Source of the DNA: Nitrospiraceae bacterium
GTDB lineage: Bacteria > Nitrospirota > Nitrospiria > Nitrospirales > Nitrospiraceae
Direction: 5' to 3'
NCBI GenBank assembly: GCA_009692155.1
Contig: SHZW01000004.1
Span: 1 to 64,000, forward strand
DNA: 64,000 bases
In this document: positions 18,802-28,546 of the stretch, piece after piece
Numbering within the stretch: the first letter of the stretch is position 1
Layout of the letters: every line of letters begins with the position of its first letter
Made by a program: the position numbers and the translations under genes
Notes under the pieces: model-generated
What the model was told of the DNA's origin: nothing
Databases searched by the model: none
Seen by the model: the letters and a program-made list of their open reading frames with translations, nothing else

Positions 18802-19665
18802 GTGGCGGCGAAATTAATTGACGGCAAAGTCCTGGCGCAGTCGATCCGGGAGCGGATCGCCAAGGACGTTGCCGAGTTGCACGCCAAAACCGGCGTGAGG
18901 CCTGGTTTGGCGGCAATACTGGTCGGAGACGACCCGGCCTCTCATTTATATGTAAAGAACAAGCAGAAGGCCTGCGATGCCGCGGGCATCTACGTGGACG
19001 AACACAAGCTGCCGGCTTCGATGAGCCAGGCCGACTTGCTGGCGCTCATCGAGAAAAAGAACGCCGACCCGAAGGTCCACGGCATTCTCGTCCAGCTCCC
19101 GCTGCCCAAACACATCGACAGTAAGGTGATTCTGGACGCCGTGTCGCCTTCGAAAGACGCCGATGGATTCCATCCCTACAACCTGGGCCGCCTGGTGGAA
19201 GGCAATCCGGTCTTCGAGGCGTGTACGCCCAAGGGCGTCATCAAGATGATCGAATCCACCGGGGTTGGTATCGAGGGCAAGCGAGCGGTCGTCGTTGGCC
19301 GCAGCAACATCGTGGGCAAGCCGGTGGCCTTGATGCTGCTGCATCGTCATGCCACGATCACGATCTGCCATTCGAAGACGAAGGACTTGCCGGCTGTCTG
19401 CAGGGAGGCGGAGATCCTGGTCGTGGCGATCGGCAAGGCAAAATTTGTGACGGCTGACATGGTTCGCGAAGGCGCCGTGGTGATTGACGTCGGGGTGAAC
19501 CGGCTGAGCGATGGGACCTTCGTCGGGGATGTGGATTTCGGGCCCGTCAGCCAGAAAGCCGGCTGGATTTCGCCGGTGCCGGGTGGCGTCGGGCCGATGA
19601 CGATTACAATGTTGCTTTACAATACGGTCGAAGCCGCAAAGCGTTTCGCTGCCGCAAAGAAATAG
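18802..19665 (+). CDS. folD: Bifunctional methylene-THF dehydrogenase/methenyl-THF cyclohydrolase
   Basis: VGDDPASHLYVKNKQKAC; VVVGRSNIVGKPVALMLL; PVPGGVGPMTITMLLYNT; GTG start. Confidence 0.97.
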   Translation: MAAKLIDGKVLAQSIRERIAKDVAELHAKTGVRPGLAAILVGDDPASHLYVKNKQKACDAAGIYVDEHKLPASMSQADLLALIEKKNADPKVHGILVQLPLPKHIDSKVILDAVSPSKDADGFHPYNLGRLVEGNPVFEACTPKGVIKMIESTGVGIEGKRAVVVGRSNIVGKPVALMLLHRHATITICHSKTKDLPAVCREAEILVVAIGKAKFVTADMVREGAVVIDVGVNRLSDGTFVGDVDFGPVSQKAGWISPVPGGVGPMTITMLLYNTVEAAKRFAAAKK

Positions 19666-19671
19666 GACACG

Positions 19672-20565
19672 ATGAGCACCGGCCTCAAACGGCGCCTGAA
19701 GGAAATTCTCGAACGCGGCGAGTTCGCCGTCACGGTGGAGTACAACCCGCCGAAGGGCACCAACGCCTCCACGATCCTGGAGAACGCCAAGTCGCTCATC
19801 GGGCGCGTGAGCGGCGTGAACGTCACGGACAACACCGCGGCGATCATGCGGGCCAGCTCGCTGTCGATCTGCCGCCTGCTCTACGAGATGGGGCATGACC
19901 CCGTCATGCAGATGACCTGCCGCGACCGTAACCGGCTCGCGATCCAGTCCGATCTGCTGGGCGCGCATCTGCTGGGGATCCGGAACATTCTCTGTTTGAC
20001 CGGCGACTACCCGACGGTCGGCGATCATAAGGACGCCAAGCCGGTGTATGACCTCGATTCCGTGCAGATCATGCAATTGGTGCAGGGATTCAACCAGGGG
20101 CGGGATCTGGCCGGCAACAAGCTCGACGGCCCAGCCGACTTTATGATCGGCGCGGCCGTCACACCCGAGATGGATCCCCAGGGCCCGATGCTGGCGAAAT
20201 TCGAGGCCAAGGTGAATGCCGGCGCGCGGTTCTTCCAAACCCAGGCCATCTACCATGCCGACCAGTTCAACGCGTTCATGCAGAAGGTCCGGCCGTTCAA
20301 GGTCAAGGTGCTGGCGGGCATCTTATTGTTGCGTTCCGCCAAAATGGCGGAGTTCCTGAACGCGAACATCCCCGGCATCGCGGTGCCGGCCGAAATGATC
20401 GCGGAGTTGCGGGCCGCCGGCCCCACACGCGAGCAGGAGGTCGGAATTGACATTGCGGTGCGAACGATCAAGGCCGTCCGTTCGCACTGTGATGGCGTGC
20501 ATCTGATGGTTCTCAAAGCGATCGATCGGCTTCCCGAGGTTCTCACCAAATCCCAGCTGGGCTAA
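19672..20565 (+). CDS. metF: Methylenetetrahydrofolate reductase
   Basis: FAVTVEYNPPKGTNASTILENAKSL; CRDRNRLAIQSDLLGAHLLGIRNILCLTGDYPTVGDH. Confidence 0.9.
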   Translation: MSTGLKRRLKEILERGEFAVTVEYNPPKGTNASTILENAKSLIGRVSGVNVTDNTAAIMRASSLSICRLLYEMGHDPVMQMTCRDRNRLAIQSDLLGAHLLGIRNILCLTGDYPTVGDHKDAKPVYDLDSVQIMQLVQGFNQGRDLAGNKLDGPADFMIGAAVTPEMDPQGPMLAKFEAKVNAGARFFQTQAIYHADQFNAFMQKVRPFKVKVLAGILLLRSAKMAEFLNANIPGIAVPAEMIAELRAAGPTREQEVGIDIAVRTIKAVRSHCDGVHLMVLKAIDRLPEVLTKSQLG

Positions 20566-20614
20566 ATCGGCTTCCAGTTCACGCTTCGCGGTTCTCTATG
20601 GTAGGATTTTCCTC

Positions 20615-21412
20615 ATGGCACGGATGACGGTTCCCGCATTCCAACAGTATAAGCGCGAGGGGAAGAAGCTCATCCTTGTGACGGCCTACGACGCCCTGTT
20701 CACGAAGATTGCGGAGCAGGCCGGCATCGAGACCATTCTTGTCGGTGATTCGCTCGGTGTCGTCGTGCAGGGGAAACCGGACACGCTGTCGGTCACGATG
20801 GAGGACATGCTCTATCACACCAGGCTGGTGGCCGGAGCGGCACAGCGGGCGCTGGTAATTGCGGATATGCCGTTTCTTTCCTATCAAGTGAGCGTGGAAG
20901 AGGCGGTGCGTAACGCCGGACGATTGCTGCAGGCCGGTGCGGCGGCGGTGAAGCTCGAAGGCGGCGCCGCGGTCGTGGATCGGGTGCAGGCGATGACCCG
21001 ATTCGGCATTCCGGTCGTGGGGCACCTCGGCATGACGCCACAATCCGTGCATCAATACGGCGGCTACAAGGTGCAGGGGAAGCAGCCGGAGCAGGCTGAT
21101 GCGCTGCTGGCCGACGCCAAGGCATTAGAAGCAGCCGGGGCCTTTGCCCTGGTACTGGAGGCGATCCCGGCCACGCTGGCTAAAACCGTGACCGAGTCGC
21201 TCGCGATTCCCACAATCGGCATCGGCGCCGGCGCGCACTGCGACGGGCAGGTGCTGGTGCTCTACGATCTGCTGGGCCTGTTCGACGACATCGCGCCGAA
21301 ATTCCTCAAGCCCTACGCGCATCTCAAAGCCGACGCACTCCAGGCGCTCCGCCGGTATAAAGAAGAAGTCGAGCAGGGGAAGTATCCGACTGATGCCGAG
21401 AGTTATCACTAG
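20615..21412 (+). CDS. panB: 3-methyl-2-oxobutanoate hydroxymethyltransferase
   Basis: LVTAYDALFTKIAEQAGIETILVGDSLGVVVQG; GIGAGAHCDGQVLV. Confidence 0.97.
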   Translation: MARMTVPAFQQYKREGKKLILVTAYDALFTKIAEQAGIETILVGDSLGVVVQGKPDTLSVTMEDMLYHTRLVAGAAQRALVIADMPFLSYQVSVEEAVRNAGRLLQAGAAAVKLEGGAAVVDRVQAMTRFGIPVVGHLGMTPQSVHQYGGYKVQGKQPEQADALLADAKALEAAGAFALVLEAIPATLAKTVTESLAIPTIGIGAGAHCDGQVLVLYDLLGLFDDIAPKFLKPYAHLKADALQALRRYKEEVEQGKYPTDAESYH

Positions 21413-21558
21413 CCGACTGCCGAAATAGCCTTCAGCGCGCATTTCGTACGATCACGTCTCCGAGTTCCATTACATCTTCGGGCATATTTACCCGCGTGTT
21501 GGTTTGTGGTACCGTTGCGCCTCGTTTCGGACGAATTCGATAGTACGGAGGACCTGTC

Positions 21559-22640
21559 ATGGCCAAGATTGATGCGCTGTTTAAGATCATGTTCGATCAT
21601 GGAGCGTCGGATCTCCACCTGCCATCAGGGCAGAAGCCGGTCCTCCGTGTCCGGGGCGAGATGGAACGAATCGAGGCCGAACCGGTGCTGGAGCACGAGA
21701 CGCTTCGCGCGATGCTCTATGAAATCGCCCCCGAGTCAAAGATCAAGCAGTTCGAAGAGACCGGCGACGTGGATTTCGGCTACGAGATCGCGGGCCTGGC
21801 GAGGTTCCGGTGCAATTTTTTCAATCAAAAATACGGCTGCGCGGCGGTCTTCCGGCAGATTCCCACCAAGGTATTGACGGCGGAGCAGCTCGGGCTGCCG
21901 CCGATTCTGCTCAAATCCGCCATGCTGAAGAAGGGATTGGTCCTGGTCACAGGGCCGACCGGCAGCGGCAAGTCCACGACGCTGGCCGGCATCATCGATC
22001 ACGCCAACAAGAACCGCAAGGACCATATCATCACCGTCGAGGATCCGATCGAATTCGTGCACCAAAGCCAGGGCTGCGTCGTCAACCACCGTGAGGTGGG
22101 GCTGCATACGAAGTCATTCGGGTCGGCGCTTCGCGGCGCGCTCCGGGAGGATCCCGACATCATCCTGGTCGGTGAGATGCGGGACCTGAAACCATTCGCC
22201 TCGCGGTCGAAGCGGCGGCGACCGGCCACCTGGTGTTCGGCACGCTCCATACGATCAACGCGCCGAAAACCATCGATCGCATCATCGAGGTGTTTCCAGC
22301 CGAGGAATAGCCGCAGATTCGCAATACGCTGTCGACCAGTCTGCGTGTGATCATCGCGCAGAATCTGTTCAAGCGTGCGGATGTCAAGGGGCGGTGCGCG
22401 GCGCTGGAAATCCTGGTCTGCAATAATGCCATCGGCAACCTGATCCGCGACGGGAAAATCTTCCAGATTCCGTCGGCCATGCAGACGGGCAAGAAACTCG
22501 GGATGCAGACCCTGGATGACGCGATTCTGGAGTTGCTTACCAAAAAGTGGATTAGTCCGGAAGAAGCGTTCGAAAGGGCGGTTGATAAGTCCCGGTTCGC
22601 GGCGCTACTGAAGACGCCGCCGGACGACCTGGCGTTCTAG
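21559..22640 (+). pseudogene. pilT: PilT-like twitching-motility ATPase with frameshift and nonsense lesion
   Basis: Walker A GPTGSGKSTTLAGIIDHAN; frame lost near 22188; in the restored frame an in-frame TAG occurs at 22308-22310; downstream ORF IRNTLS..LRVIIAQNLFKRADVKGRCAALEI. Confidence 0.85.
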
Positions 22641-22660
22641 CTTATTCGGGGAAGACAAAG

Positions 22661-22693
22661 AGGGGCGGCATGGATTGCCGCCCCCCTTTTTTT
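22661..22693 (+). terminator. Rho-independent terminator after pilT
   Basis: ggggcggcatggattgccgcccccctttttttg. Confidence 0.85.
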
Positions 22694-22722
22694 GTTTGGA
22701 ACCCGTTCAACGACGGGAGGAA

Positions 22723-23094
22723 TCATTGGAAGGAGAAGCTTTGAATGACCCAGCGGTCGTTTTCCTTGATGAGGACATAGTGGGCCTTGATTTGCTTGGT
22801 GTCGAGGGACTCAATGGTGCCGGAGATGGTCGCGACGTCGTCCTCGATCGATCGGGACCAGAATTGGCTCTTGGCACGGCCCATGACGACGGCGTTCTTT
22901 TCGACACGCTCCTGAAAATTTTCTGGCGACATGGCGGCCTTGGTCTTTGTCGCGAGATGATCGTAGGCTGCGGCGAACTCCCGTTTCTCAAGGGCCTGCA
23001 GCTGGGCCTCGATCACCTTCACGGCCCCGTCGGTTATTCCCCAGAACCACCAGTAGGACCCTAAGATGAGGACGACGATGAGCAGTCCCTTCAT
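22723..23094 (-). CDS. Small membrane-anchored hypothetical protein (NTF2/DUF4864-like)
   Basis: N-terminal TM MKGLLIVVLILGSYWWFWG; IKENDRWVIQSFSF. Confidence 0.6.
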   Translation of the reverse strand: MKGLLIVVLILGSYWWFWGITDGAVKVIEAQLQALEKREFAAAYDHLATKTKAAMSPENFQERVEKNAVVMGRAKSQFWSRSIEDDVATISGTIESLDTKQIKAHYVLIKENDRWVIQSFSFQ

Positions 23095-23101
23095 GGCCGT
23101 C

Positions 23102-23515
23102 TCACGGATACTTCGTTTCGATCGCGGAGGAGAGCCCTCCGCGGGCGGTGAATTCTCCGGTCACGACGGCCCAGACGGGACGGCAGGAGGCGGCGACGTC
23201 CTGCAGGATGCGATTCACGGCATTCTCGTAAAAGATGCCGAGGTTCCGGTAGGCGTGGATGTACATCTTCAGGGACTTCAATTCCAGGCAGGCCTTGTCC
23301 GGCATATAGCGCAACCGGATCGTCCCGAAGTCGGGGAGTCCGGTCTTGGGGCAGATGGCGGTGTACTCCGGGATCTCGATGGTAATTTCGTAGCCCTTAT
23401 ACTGATTGGGAAACGTCTCGATGCCCGGCAGTTTCGCGGAAATGCCGCTTTTTGCATGGCGCTCAGAGTAGCCCGTGTGTGTTGCTGATCCGCCTTTCTT
23501 TCCCTTACGCTTCAT
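23102..23515 (-). CDS. queF: 7-cyano-7-deazaguanine reductase
   Basis: EYTAICPKTGLPDFGTIRLRYMPDKACLELKSLKMYIHAYRNLGIFYENAVNRI. Confidence 0.95.
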   Translation of the reverse strand: MKRKGKKGGSATHTGYSERHAKSGISAKLPGIETFPNQYKGYEITIEIPEYTAICPKTGLPDFGTIRLRYMPDKACLELKSLKMYIHAYRNLGIFYENAVNRILQDVAASCRPVWAVVTGEFTARGGLSSAIETKYP

Positions 23516-23545
23516 TCTTCATCCTTCACGTCTTTGATCGCTCGG

Positions 23546-23617
23546 GTTTGTCTTGTTTATCTGGTTTGTTTGGTTAAACGAGATAAACCAGACAAACAAA
23601 ACAAACCAAAGAAACGA
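23546..23617. repeat. Nonamer-phased inverted array, eight contiguous 9-nt words
   Basis: gtttgtctt/gtttatctg/gtttgtttg/gttaaacga/gataaacca/gacaaacaa/aacaaacca/aagaaacga. Confidence 0.85.
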
Positions 23618-23626
23618 GCGTCTTCG

Positions 23627-23875
23627 CTAAACCTTTTTCATCCACTCCACTTGCCCGATTTTTTCCAGCTCGAAGTAGAGCGTCACCCAGGGGCACATCA
23701 TCTCCGGGTAGACCTCGCAGAAGCCGCCTTTCCGCACGCCGCCGCAGGGGCCGTGGCTCATAAACTTGGGGCACTCGGCTTTGGCGGAGCCGTCGGGAAC
23801 CGGCGGGCGGTTGTGCACGCCGCCGGCATGGTTCGCCCCGTTTTCCTCGCCCGGTATGAGTACGCGTAATGGCAT
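23627..23875 (-). CDS. Methylene-THF reductase C-terminal-like (MetV-type) Cys-rich protein
   Basis: CPKFMSHGPCGGVRKGGFCEVYPEMMCPWVTLYFELEKI. Confidence 0.75.
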   Translation of the reverse strand: MPLRVLIPGEENGANHAGGVHNRPPVPDGSAKAECPKFMSHGPCGGVRKGGFCEVYPEMMCPWVTLYFELEKIGQVEWMKKV

Positions 23876-23880
23876 GGGTA

Positions 23881-24059
23881 AGCCAGGATTATTCAGGAAT
23901 GCCGTCGCGAGGCAACGGAGACCGAAGGCCGCCGTGGCTGCTCGCAAGCGAGGGCGACGCAGACGTACTCGTGCAGTACGTCGAGGAGACCGAGCGAGAA
24001 CAGCCGCGCCGGTCGAGAGAATCGGTTGCCGCAGTAGGTATTCATGAATATTCCTGGCT
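23881..24059. repeat. ~180-bp composite palindrome
   Basis: Ends agccaggattattca / tgaatattcctggct; inner gacgtactcgtgcagtacgtc hairpin. Confidence 0.75.
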
Positions 24060-24063
24060 CAGT

Positions 24064-25626
24064 TTATACCGCTTCCATGAATTGAGCAATTTCCGTGAGC
24101 TGCAGCTCGCGGACGGCGATCTCGGGGGCGTAGATCACCTCGTCGGCGCCCCAGCCGATGAGCGGGGTGGCGCGTTTCGTGACTCCGGCGACGTGACGAA
24201 GCAGGGACTTGATGTTGCCGGTGATGCGGATCGTATTGGGCTGCAGCGGCGCGGCAAGCTTGCCGTTCCGGATCAGATAGGAATCGCCCACGACCGTGCA
24301 CGTAAAATCGCCGGCGCGCAGGCCATTCATCGGGTAGGTGTACCAGATGCGGCCGATGTAGACGCCGTCCCCGACGAGGCGCAGCAGGCTGTCGGTCGTG
24401 TGCGGATCGGCGCCTTCGATGCAGACGTTCGTGGCGGCGATGGACGGGGGCACGTCGAACTGCCGGCCGCCTCGACTGGAAAGACGGAACCCGTTGCGCG
24501 GCGTCAGCGTTTCCGGATGATCCCTGGGACTGATCCCGAGTTTCTGCCGCGCCTGGGGGTCGCGCGTGAGGCGCTCGGTTTCGTAATGGTTCGAGAGCAG
24601 TCCTTCCAGCATGCCCCGCTTGATGAGGTCCGTGCGGCCGGTCGGAAATCCTTCGCAGGTGAAGGCCCGTGTGCCGACAAGGCCCTTTGCAGCGCCGTGG
24701 TCGTAGATGCTCAGGAGGCTTGCGGCGACCGGGCGCCCGAGCTCGCCCAAAAAAGCCGATCGGCTGCTGAAAAATGCATCGGCGCTCAAACTGGGGAGGA
24801 TGACGTTGGTCATGAGGTCGGCGACCGGTTGCGGGCCAAGCACGACGGGGTAGCTGCCACTGGCAAGCCGCTGCCCGCCGGTCGACTGGATGGCGCTGGC
24901 GGCGGCCAGGCTGCCGGTTTCGCCTTTGAATTGAGCTAGGTGCGTGGCGGTGGCGTAGCCGCTGCCCTTCGCCTGCTTGCGCTCGACCATGGCCGTGATC
25001 GACGAGGTGACGAAGGTCGATTCGTCAGTGCGAACCTTGGGCGCGAGGGTCGACGCGAGCGCCATGCGTTGCCGGACGAGACTGACATCGCCGCCGACGA
25101 TCAGCCCGAGCGCCGCCAGTTTCTCCTTCGAGCCGGCCAGCTTCGCCAGCGCGTCGGACGACGCAAACGTTTTCAGGGCTTCGTTCACGACCTGCCAGCC
25201 GGTATCCACCAACGCCGAGTCGGTAATCTCCATGATGCGGCGATCGTGGTAGGCCTGAATTTTCTTCCCGGCGGCGATGGGATCGGGCGAGGGCAGCGAG
25301 ACGAAATCGGGGTCCGGCACGGCATTGGCCCGGGCCTTCTCGATGGCGCGCTGGATGCCCTTCAGCGACAGATCCCGGGCTTCGCTGCCGAGTCCGATGC
25401 GGGGCTTGCCGGTTCCGTTGAACACGGCCCGGACGCTGACGCCGAAATGCTCCGAGGACTTGGGCTCCTCGACGCCGTTACAGGGAATCTGCGACGTGTA
25501 ATTGAGCCGGCAAATGAGTTGTCCGGTGCTGGAGGCGTAGACCTCGGCCTCCCGCACGTCTTTCGTGCGGGCGATCAGCCGGAGTGCGCGCTGCACGGTG
25601 GATTTGAGTTCTGTCAGCGAGAGCAT
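24064..25626 (-). CDS. pmbA: TldE/PmbA family metalloprotease-like protein
   Basis: VRAVFNGTGKPRIGLGSEARDLS, TRAFTCEGFPTGRTDLIKRGMLEGLLSNHYETERL; paired with tldD. Confidence 0.85.
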   Translation of the reverse strand: MLSLTELKSTVQRALRLIARTKDVREAEVYASSTGQLICRLNYTSQIPCNGVEEPKSSEHFGVSVRAVFNGTGKPRIGLGSEARDLSLKGIQRAIEKARANAVPDPDFVSLPSPDPIAAGKKIQAYHDRRIMEITDSALVDTGWQVVNEALKTFASSDALAKLAGSKEKLAALGLIVGGDVSLVRQRMALASTLAPKVRTDESTFVTSSITAMVERKQAKGSGYATATHLAQFKGETGSLAAASAIQSTGGQRLASGSYPVVLGPQPVADLMTNVILPSLSADAFFSSRSAFLGELGRPVAASLLSIYDHGAAKGLVGTRAFTCEGFPTGRTDLIKRGMLEGLLSNHYETERLTRDPQARQKLGISPRDHPETLTPRNGFRLSSRGGRQFDVPPSIAATNVCIEGADPHTTDSLLRLVGDGVYIGRIWYTYPMNGLRAGDFTCTVVGDSYLIRNGKLAAPLQPNTIRITGNIKSLLRHVAGVTKRATPLIGWGADEVIYAPEIAVRELQLTEIAQFMEAV

Positions 25627-25630
25627 GGGA

Positions 25631-27211
25631 TCAACTTCCTGTGAGCCGGGCCCGGCTTCTCATTGTCGGCGCACCATTTCCTAACCGCTTAATCTGCATC
25701 GGCTGACCCTTGCCGCAATTGGGGATGGGACCAAGGCGAAAGTCTTTCCCGACCGCATCGACTTTGGTGAGATAGTCCCTGGTGTCGGCGGTCATCCCGC
25801 CGTCCCGATACAACTGGCCGAGCTGGCCGTTGCGGATTTCGTAGACTTTCTGCGCGGAGATGCTGAAGTTCTCACGGGATTCCGCGATCGACGGCGTGCG
25901 ATGGCCGACCAGATAATACCCGTGATCCACGTCGGCGATGATCTGCTCCGGATCGTGAGAGCCGGCGTCGAACACGGTGTTCGACATGCGGATGAGCGGA
26001 ACCAGCGAGGCCTCCGTCGCCTTGAAGGAACCGTTGGGTTCCACGCCCAGGATCGCCGCGGTCTGCCGGCTGTTCATGAAGCCCTTGAAGATGCCCTTGT
26101 CGATGTGCACGACTTTACTGGCCGGTGTGCCTTCGTGGTCGTAGGCGTAATGGCCGAGCCCCGGCAGGGCGGGGTCCGAATAGGCGGTCACGAGCGGCGA
26201 CGCGATCTGTTTGCCGATCTGGTGATCGGTGAGGGTGCGGAGCAGCCAGCTGCGGCCTGCGTAACCTGTTTCCATCTTGAGCGCGCGGTCCAGCTCGGTC
26301 GGGTGGCCGAGGATTTCATGCGATTTGAGCACGTTGTAATGCGGATCCGTGACGACCGTGACCTCCTTGTCGGTTGCGCGTAACGCGGGCGCGTCGATCA
26401 ATTGCAGGCAATCCCGGCCCAGGCTGGTCGCGAAGGTGAGGAGATCGAGATGGCGGATGGAGTCGCTCCGGGTGCCTTCCGTCACCGTTTCCCAGCCGCG
26501 CTGGTGGCCGATGTAATCGGTCAGCGATTGATCGGCCTTGTCGTTTTCAGCCACCACCGAGCACCAGCCCAGCGTGTTGGCGAACGTTTGGTCGATGACG
26601 GTGCCCTCCGAGCTGACGAAGAGTTCACGGGACAGGCCGGTGGACGTGGCGATTGTGTTAAAGCGAATCCGCGATCCCAGTCCCATCACGGCGCGGGAGA
26701 CCTCGGACGTATAGCGGGAGATTTCCGCGAGCGGCACGGAGCGCGGGTCAACGGCGTATTCCGCTTTAATCGTGTCCTGATGGGTTTCGATCGGCGCCAA
26801 CGACAAGCCGGCGAGGCTGTCCCCCAGCCCCTTGAACCGGGTACGCGCCTGGTCCTTGTGCCGGGCGTTGGCGATGGCCCGGTCGTACGCGTGCCGGAAT
26901 CCGTTTCGCAGGATCGTGGCTAAGCGGGAGAAATCGGCGTTGCCCAGGCGGTGGCCGTAGTAACCGGGAGCCGACAAGGGATGGCCGGCGAGCACGCGGA
27001 TGCCGAACCCGAACGTATAATCGTCCTGCGCGGACTTGCCGGCGCCGTTCTCGGCGTGGGCGGATTTGATTTCCTCGATTTCGATGCGGAGATCGGCATA
27101 CCGGCAATGCCGGTACCGCTTGCGTGCCGTGCGGGCCAGCTCGGCGGCCATGCGTTTGATGCGATCGAGCGATTCGATCGTGAGCGGCTTTGCGCTGAGC
27201 GTGCGAGCCAT
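25631..27211 (-). CDS. tldD: TldD family metalloprotease
   Basis: HEILGHPTELDRALKMETGYAGRSWL (HEIxGH); YAYDHEGTPASKVVHIDKGIFKGFMNSRQTA. Confidence 0.9.
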   Translation of the reverse strand: MARTLSAKPLTIESLDRIKRMAAELARTARKRYRHCRYADLRIEIEEIKSAHAENGAGKSAQDDYTFGFGIRVLAGHPLSAPGYYGHRLGNADFSRLATILRNGFRHAYDRAIANARHKDQARTRFKGLGDSLAGLSLAPIETHQDTIKAEYAVDPRSVPLAEISRYTSEVSRAVMGLGSRIRFNTIATSTGLSRELFVSSEGTVIDQTFANTLGWCSVVAENDKADQSLTDYIGHQRGWETVTEGTRSDSIRHLDLLTFATSLGRDCLQLIDAPALRATDKEVTVVTDPHYNVLKSHEILGHPTELDRALKMETGYAGRSWLLRTLTDHQIGKQIASPLVTAYSDPALPGLGHYAYDHEGTPASKVVHIDKGIFKGFMNSRQTAAILGVEPNGSFKATEASLVPLIRMSNTVFDAGSHDPEQIIADVDHGYYLVGHRTPSIAESRENFSISAQKVYEIRNGQLGQLYRDGGMTADTRDYLTKVDAVGKDFRLGPIPNCGKGQPMQIKRLGNGAPTMRSRARLTGS

Positions 27212-27464
27212 GAAAATCTGCCTTTCACGACGGCGAATTGTCCAAAAGTTTCGCCATTATAGAAAATAGCCGGCGAAACCGCAAGGTAAGGCTGAGAAGG
27301 GGTTAGGGCCAATGGCCCTAGTTGGGAAGGCCCTGCTAGGCCTTCTTTTACCGGGGGTGGGCCTTCTGTTAAGTTGCATTGATATCCGGGACGTTATACG
27401 ATCCGCACGCTAGGAATGAGTGGGAGGACCTTCAGCCCTTTTAGCTCTTACCCGACCTTTGGAG

Positions 27465-27494
27465 TTGACATGATTTCGAGCAGTTTGTTAAACT
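27465..27494 (+). promoter_or_regulatory. Candidate sigma70-like promoter for the oxidoreductase operon
   Basis: ttgaca (27465-27470), 18-nt spacer, taaact (27489-27494). Confidence 0.4.
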
Positions 27495-27607
27495 TCGCTC
27501 TTGAGTATGCTCGAAAACGGTAGAAGAATCAGCAATTTCTGCAAGTTCTCAGATGTGCGACAACGTAGAATCTTATAAGCCAGGCAACGCTTGGTAGGAG
27601 GCCGCCA

Positions 27608-28510
27608 ATGAGTCTCGATTACGTCAAATTCACCCCTGGTTTTGAAAAGTTCATGCCCAAGGAATATCGGGACATGGTTGACCATGGTCCCTTCGGTAAG
27701 AAGACGACCGTCTCGCAGATGGGGAGTTTCAAGGAAGTCATGGAAGAGCATCCCATGTGCGCCGGTTGCGCCATGACCCTGTTCATCCGTCTCGCCGTGA
27801 TCGCATTCCCAAATCCCGAAGATACCATCACCGTCGGCACCGCAGGCTGCGGACGTCTGGCGATTTCCCAGGCGGCGATCCCGTTCGTGTATGGCAACTA
27901 CGGAGACCAGAACGGCGTGGCGAGCGGCCTGTCCCGCGGCCTGCGGCTCCGCTTCGGCGACAAGCCCAAGGACGTGGTCGTGATGGCGGGCGACGGCGGC
28001 ACGGCCGATATCGGCTTCCAGCAGGTGGTCCATTCCTGGTTTCGCCACGAGCGGTTCACGACGATCATGCTCGATAACGAAGTGTACGGGAACACTGGCG
28101 GGCAGGAGAGCGGCATGACCAGCCGCGGGGCGGTGTTGAAGATGGCCCCGCTCGGCAAGAAGTTCGACAAGATGGACATGGTCGGCCTGGCCAAGCTGGC
28201 GGGCTGCGCCTATGTCGCCACCGTCGTGCCGAACAATCCGCGGCGTGTGGAGAGCGTCATCAAGAAAGCGGTGCTGGTCGCCCGTGAAGTCGGCTCCAGC
28301 TACATCCAGGCCTACACGTCCTGCAACATTGAGTACGCGATTCCCACCGACAAGGTCATGGAAGACGCCAAAACCGTCGAAAACGACCGGTACGCGTTCT
28401 CCGAGTACATCTCCGACGAAGCGAAGGAATACCTGGCGGAACGCTACGGCTACAAGGAGTATCTCCCCAAGCCGGCGGCGGCCGTTGCGGCGCTTGCGGA
28501 CAAGGCCTGA
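27608..28510 (+). CDS. 2-oxoacid (pyruvate-type):ferredoxin oxidoreductase, beta (TPP) subunit
   Basis: HPMCAGCAMTLFIRLAV; MAGDGGTADIGFQQVVHSWFRHERFTTIMLDNEVYGNTGGQESGMTSRGAV. Confidence 0.92.
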   Translation: MSLDYVKFTPGFEKFMPKEYRDMVDHGPFGKKTTVSQMGSFKEVMEEHPMCAGCAMTLFIRLAVIAFPNPEDTITVGTAGCGRLAISQAAIPFVYGNYGDQNGVASGLSRGLRLRFGDKPKDVVVMAGDGGTADIGFQQVVHSWFRHERFTTIMLDNEVYGNTGGQESGMTSRGAVLKMAPLGKKFDKMDMVGLAKLAGCAYVATVVPNNPRRVESVIKKAVLVAREVGSSYIQAYTSCNIEYAIPTDKVMEDAKTVENDRYAFSEYISDEAKEYLAERYGYKEYLPKPAAAVAALADKA

Positions 28511-28546
28511 GCACCGTAACCGAAGGACCTCTCAAGGGGGGAACCC

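Noticed and set aside
23546-23617. Possible CRISPR array
   Set aside because: Units are 7-9 nt with no spacers, arms invert at the midpoint, and no cas genes are present.
24064-27211. TldD/PmbA as a RiPP or microcin maturation cluster
   Set aside because: No adjacent precursor peptide or other maturation enzyme recognised; the pair is widespread as housekeeping genes.
27304-27346. Two short hairpins (tagggccaatggcccta; gaaggccctgctaggccttc) upstream of the oxidoreductase operon as a riboswitch
   Set aside because: They lie upstream of the candidate promoter and show no recognised riboswitch features; could simply be terminators.
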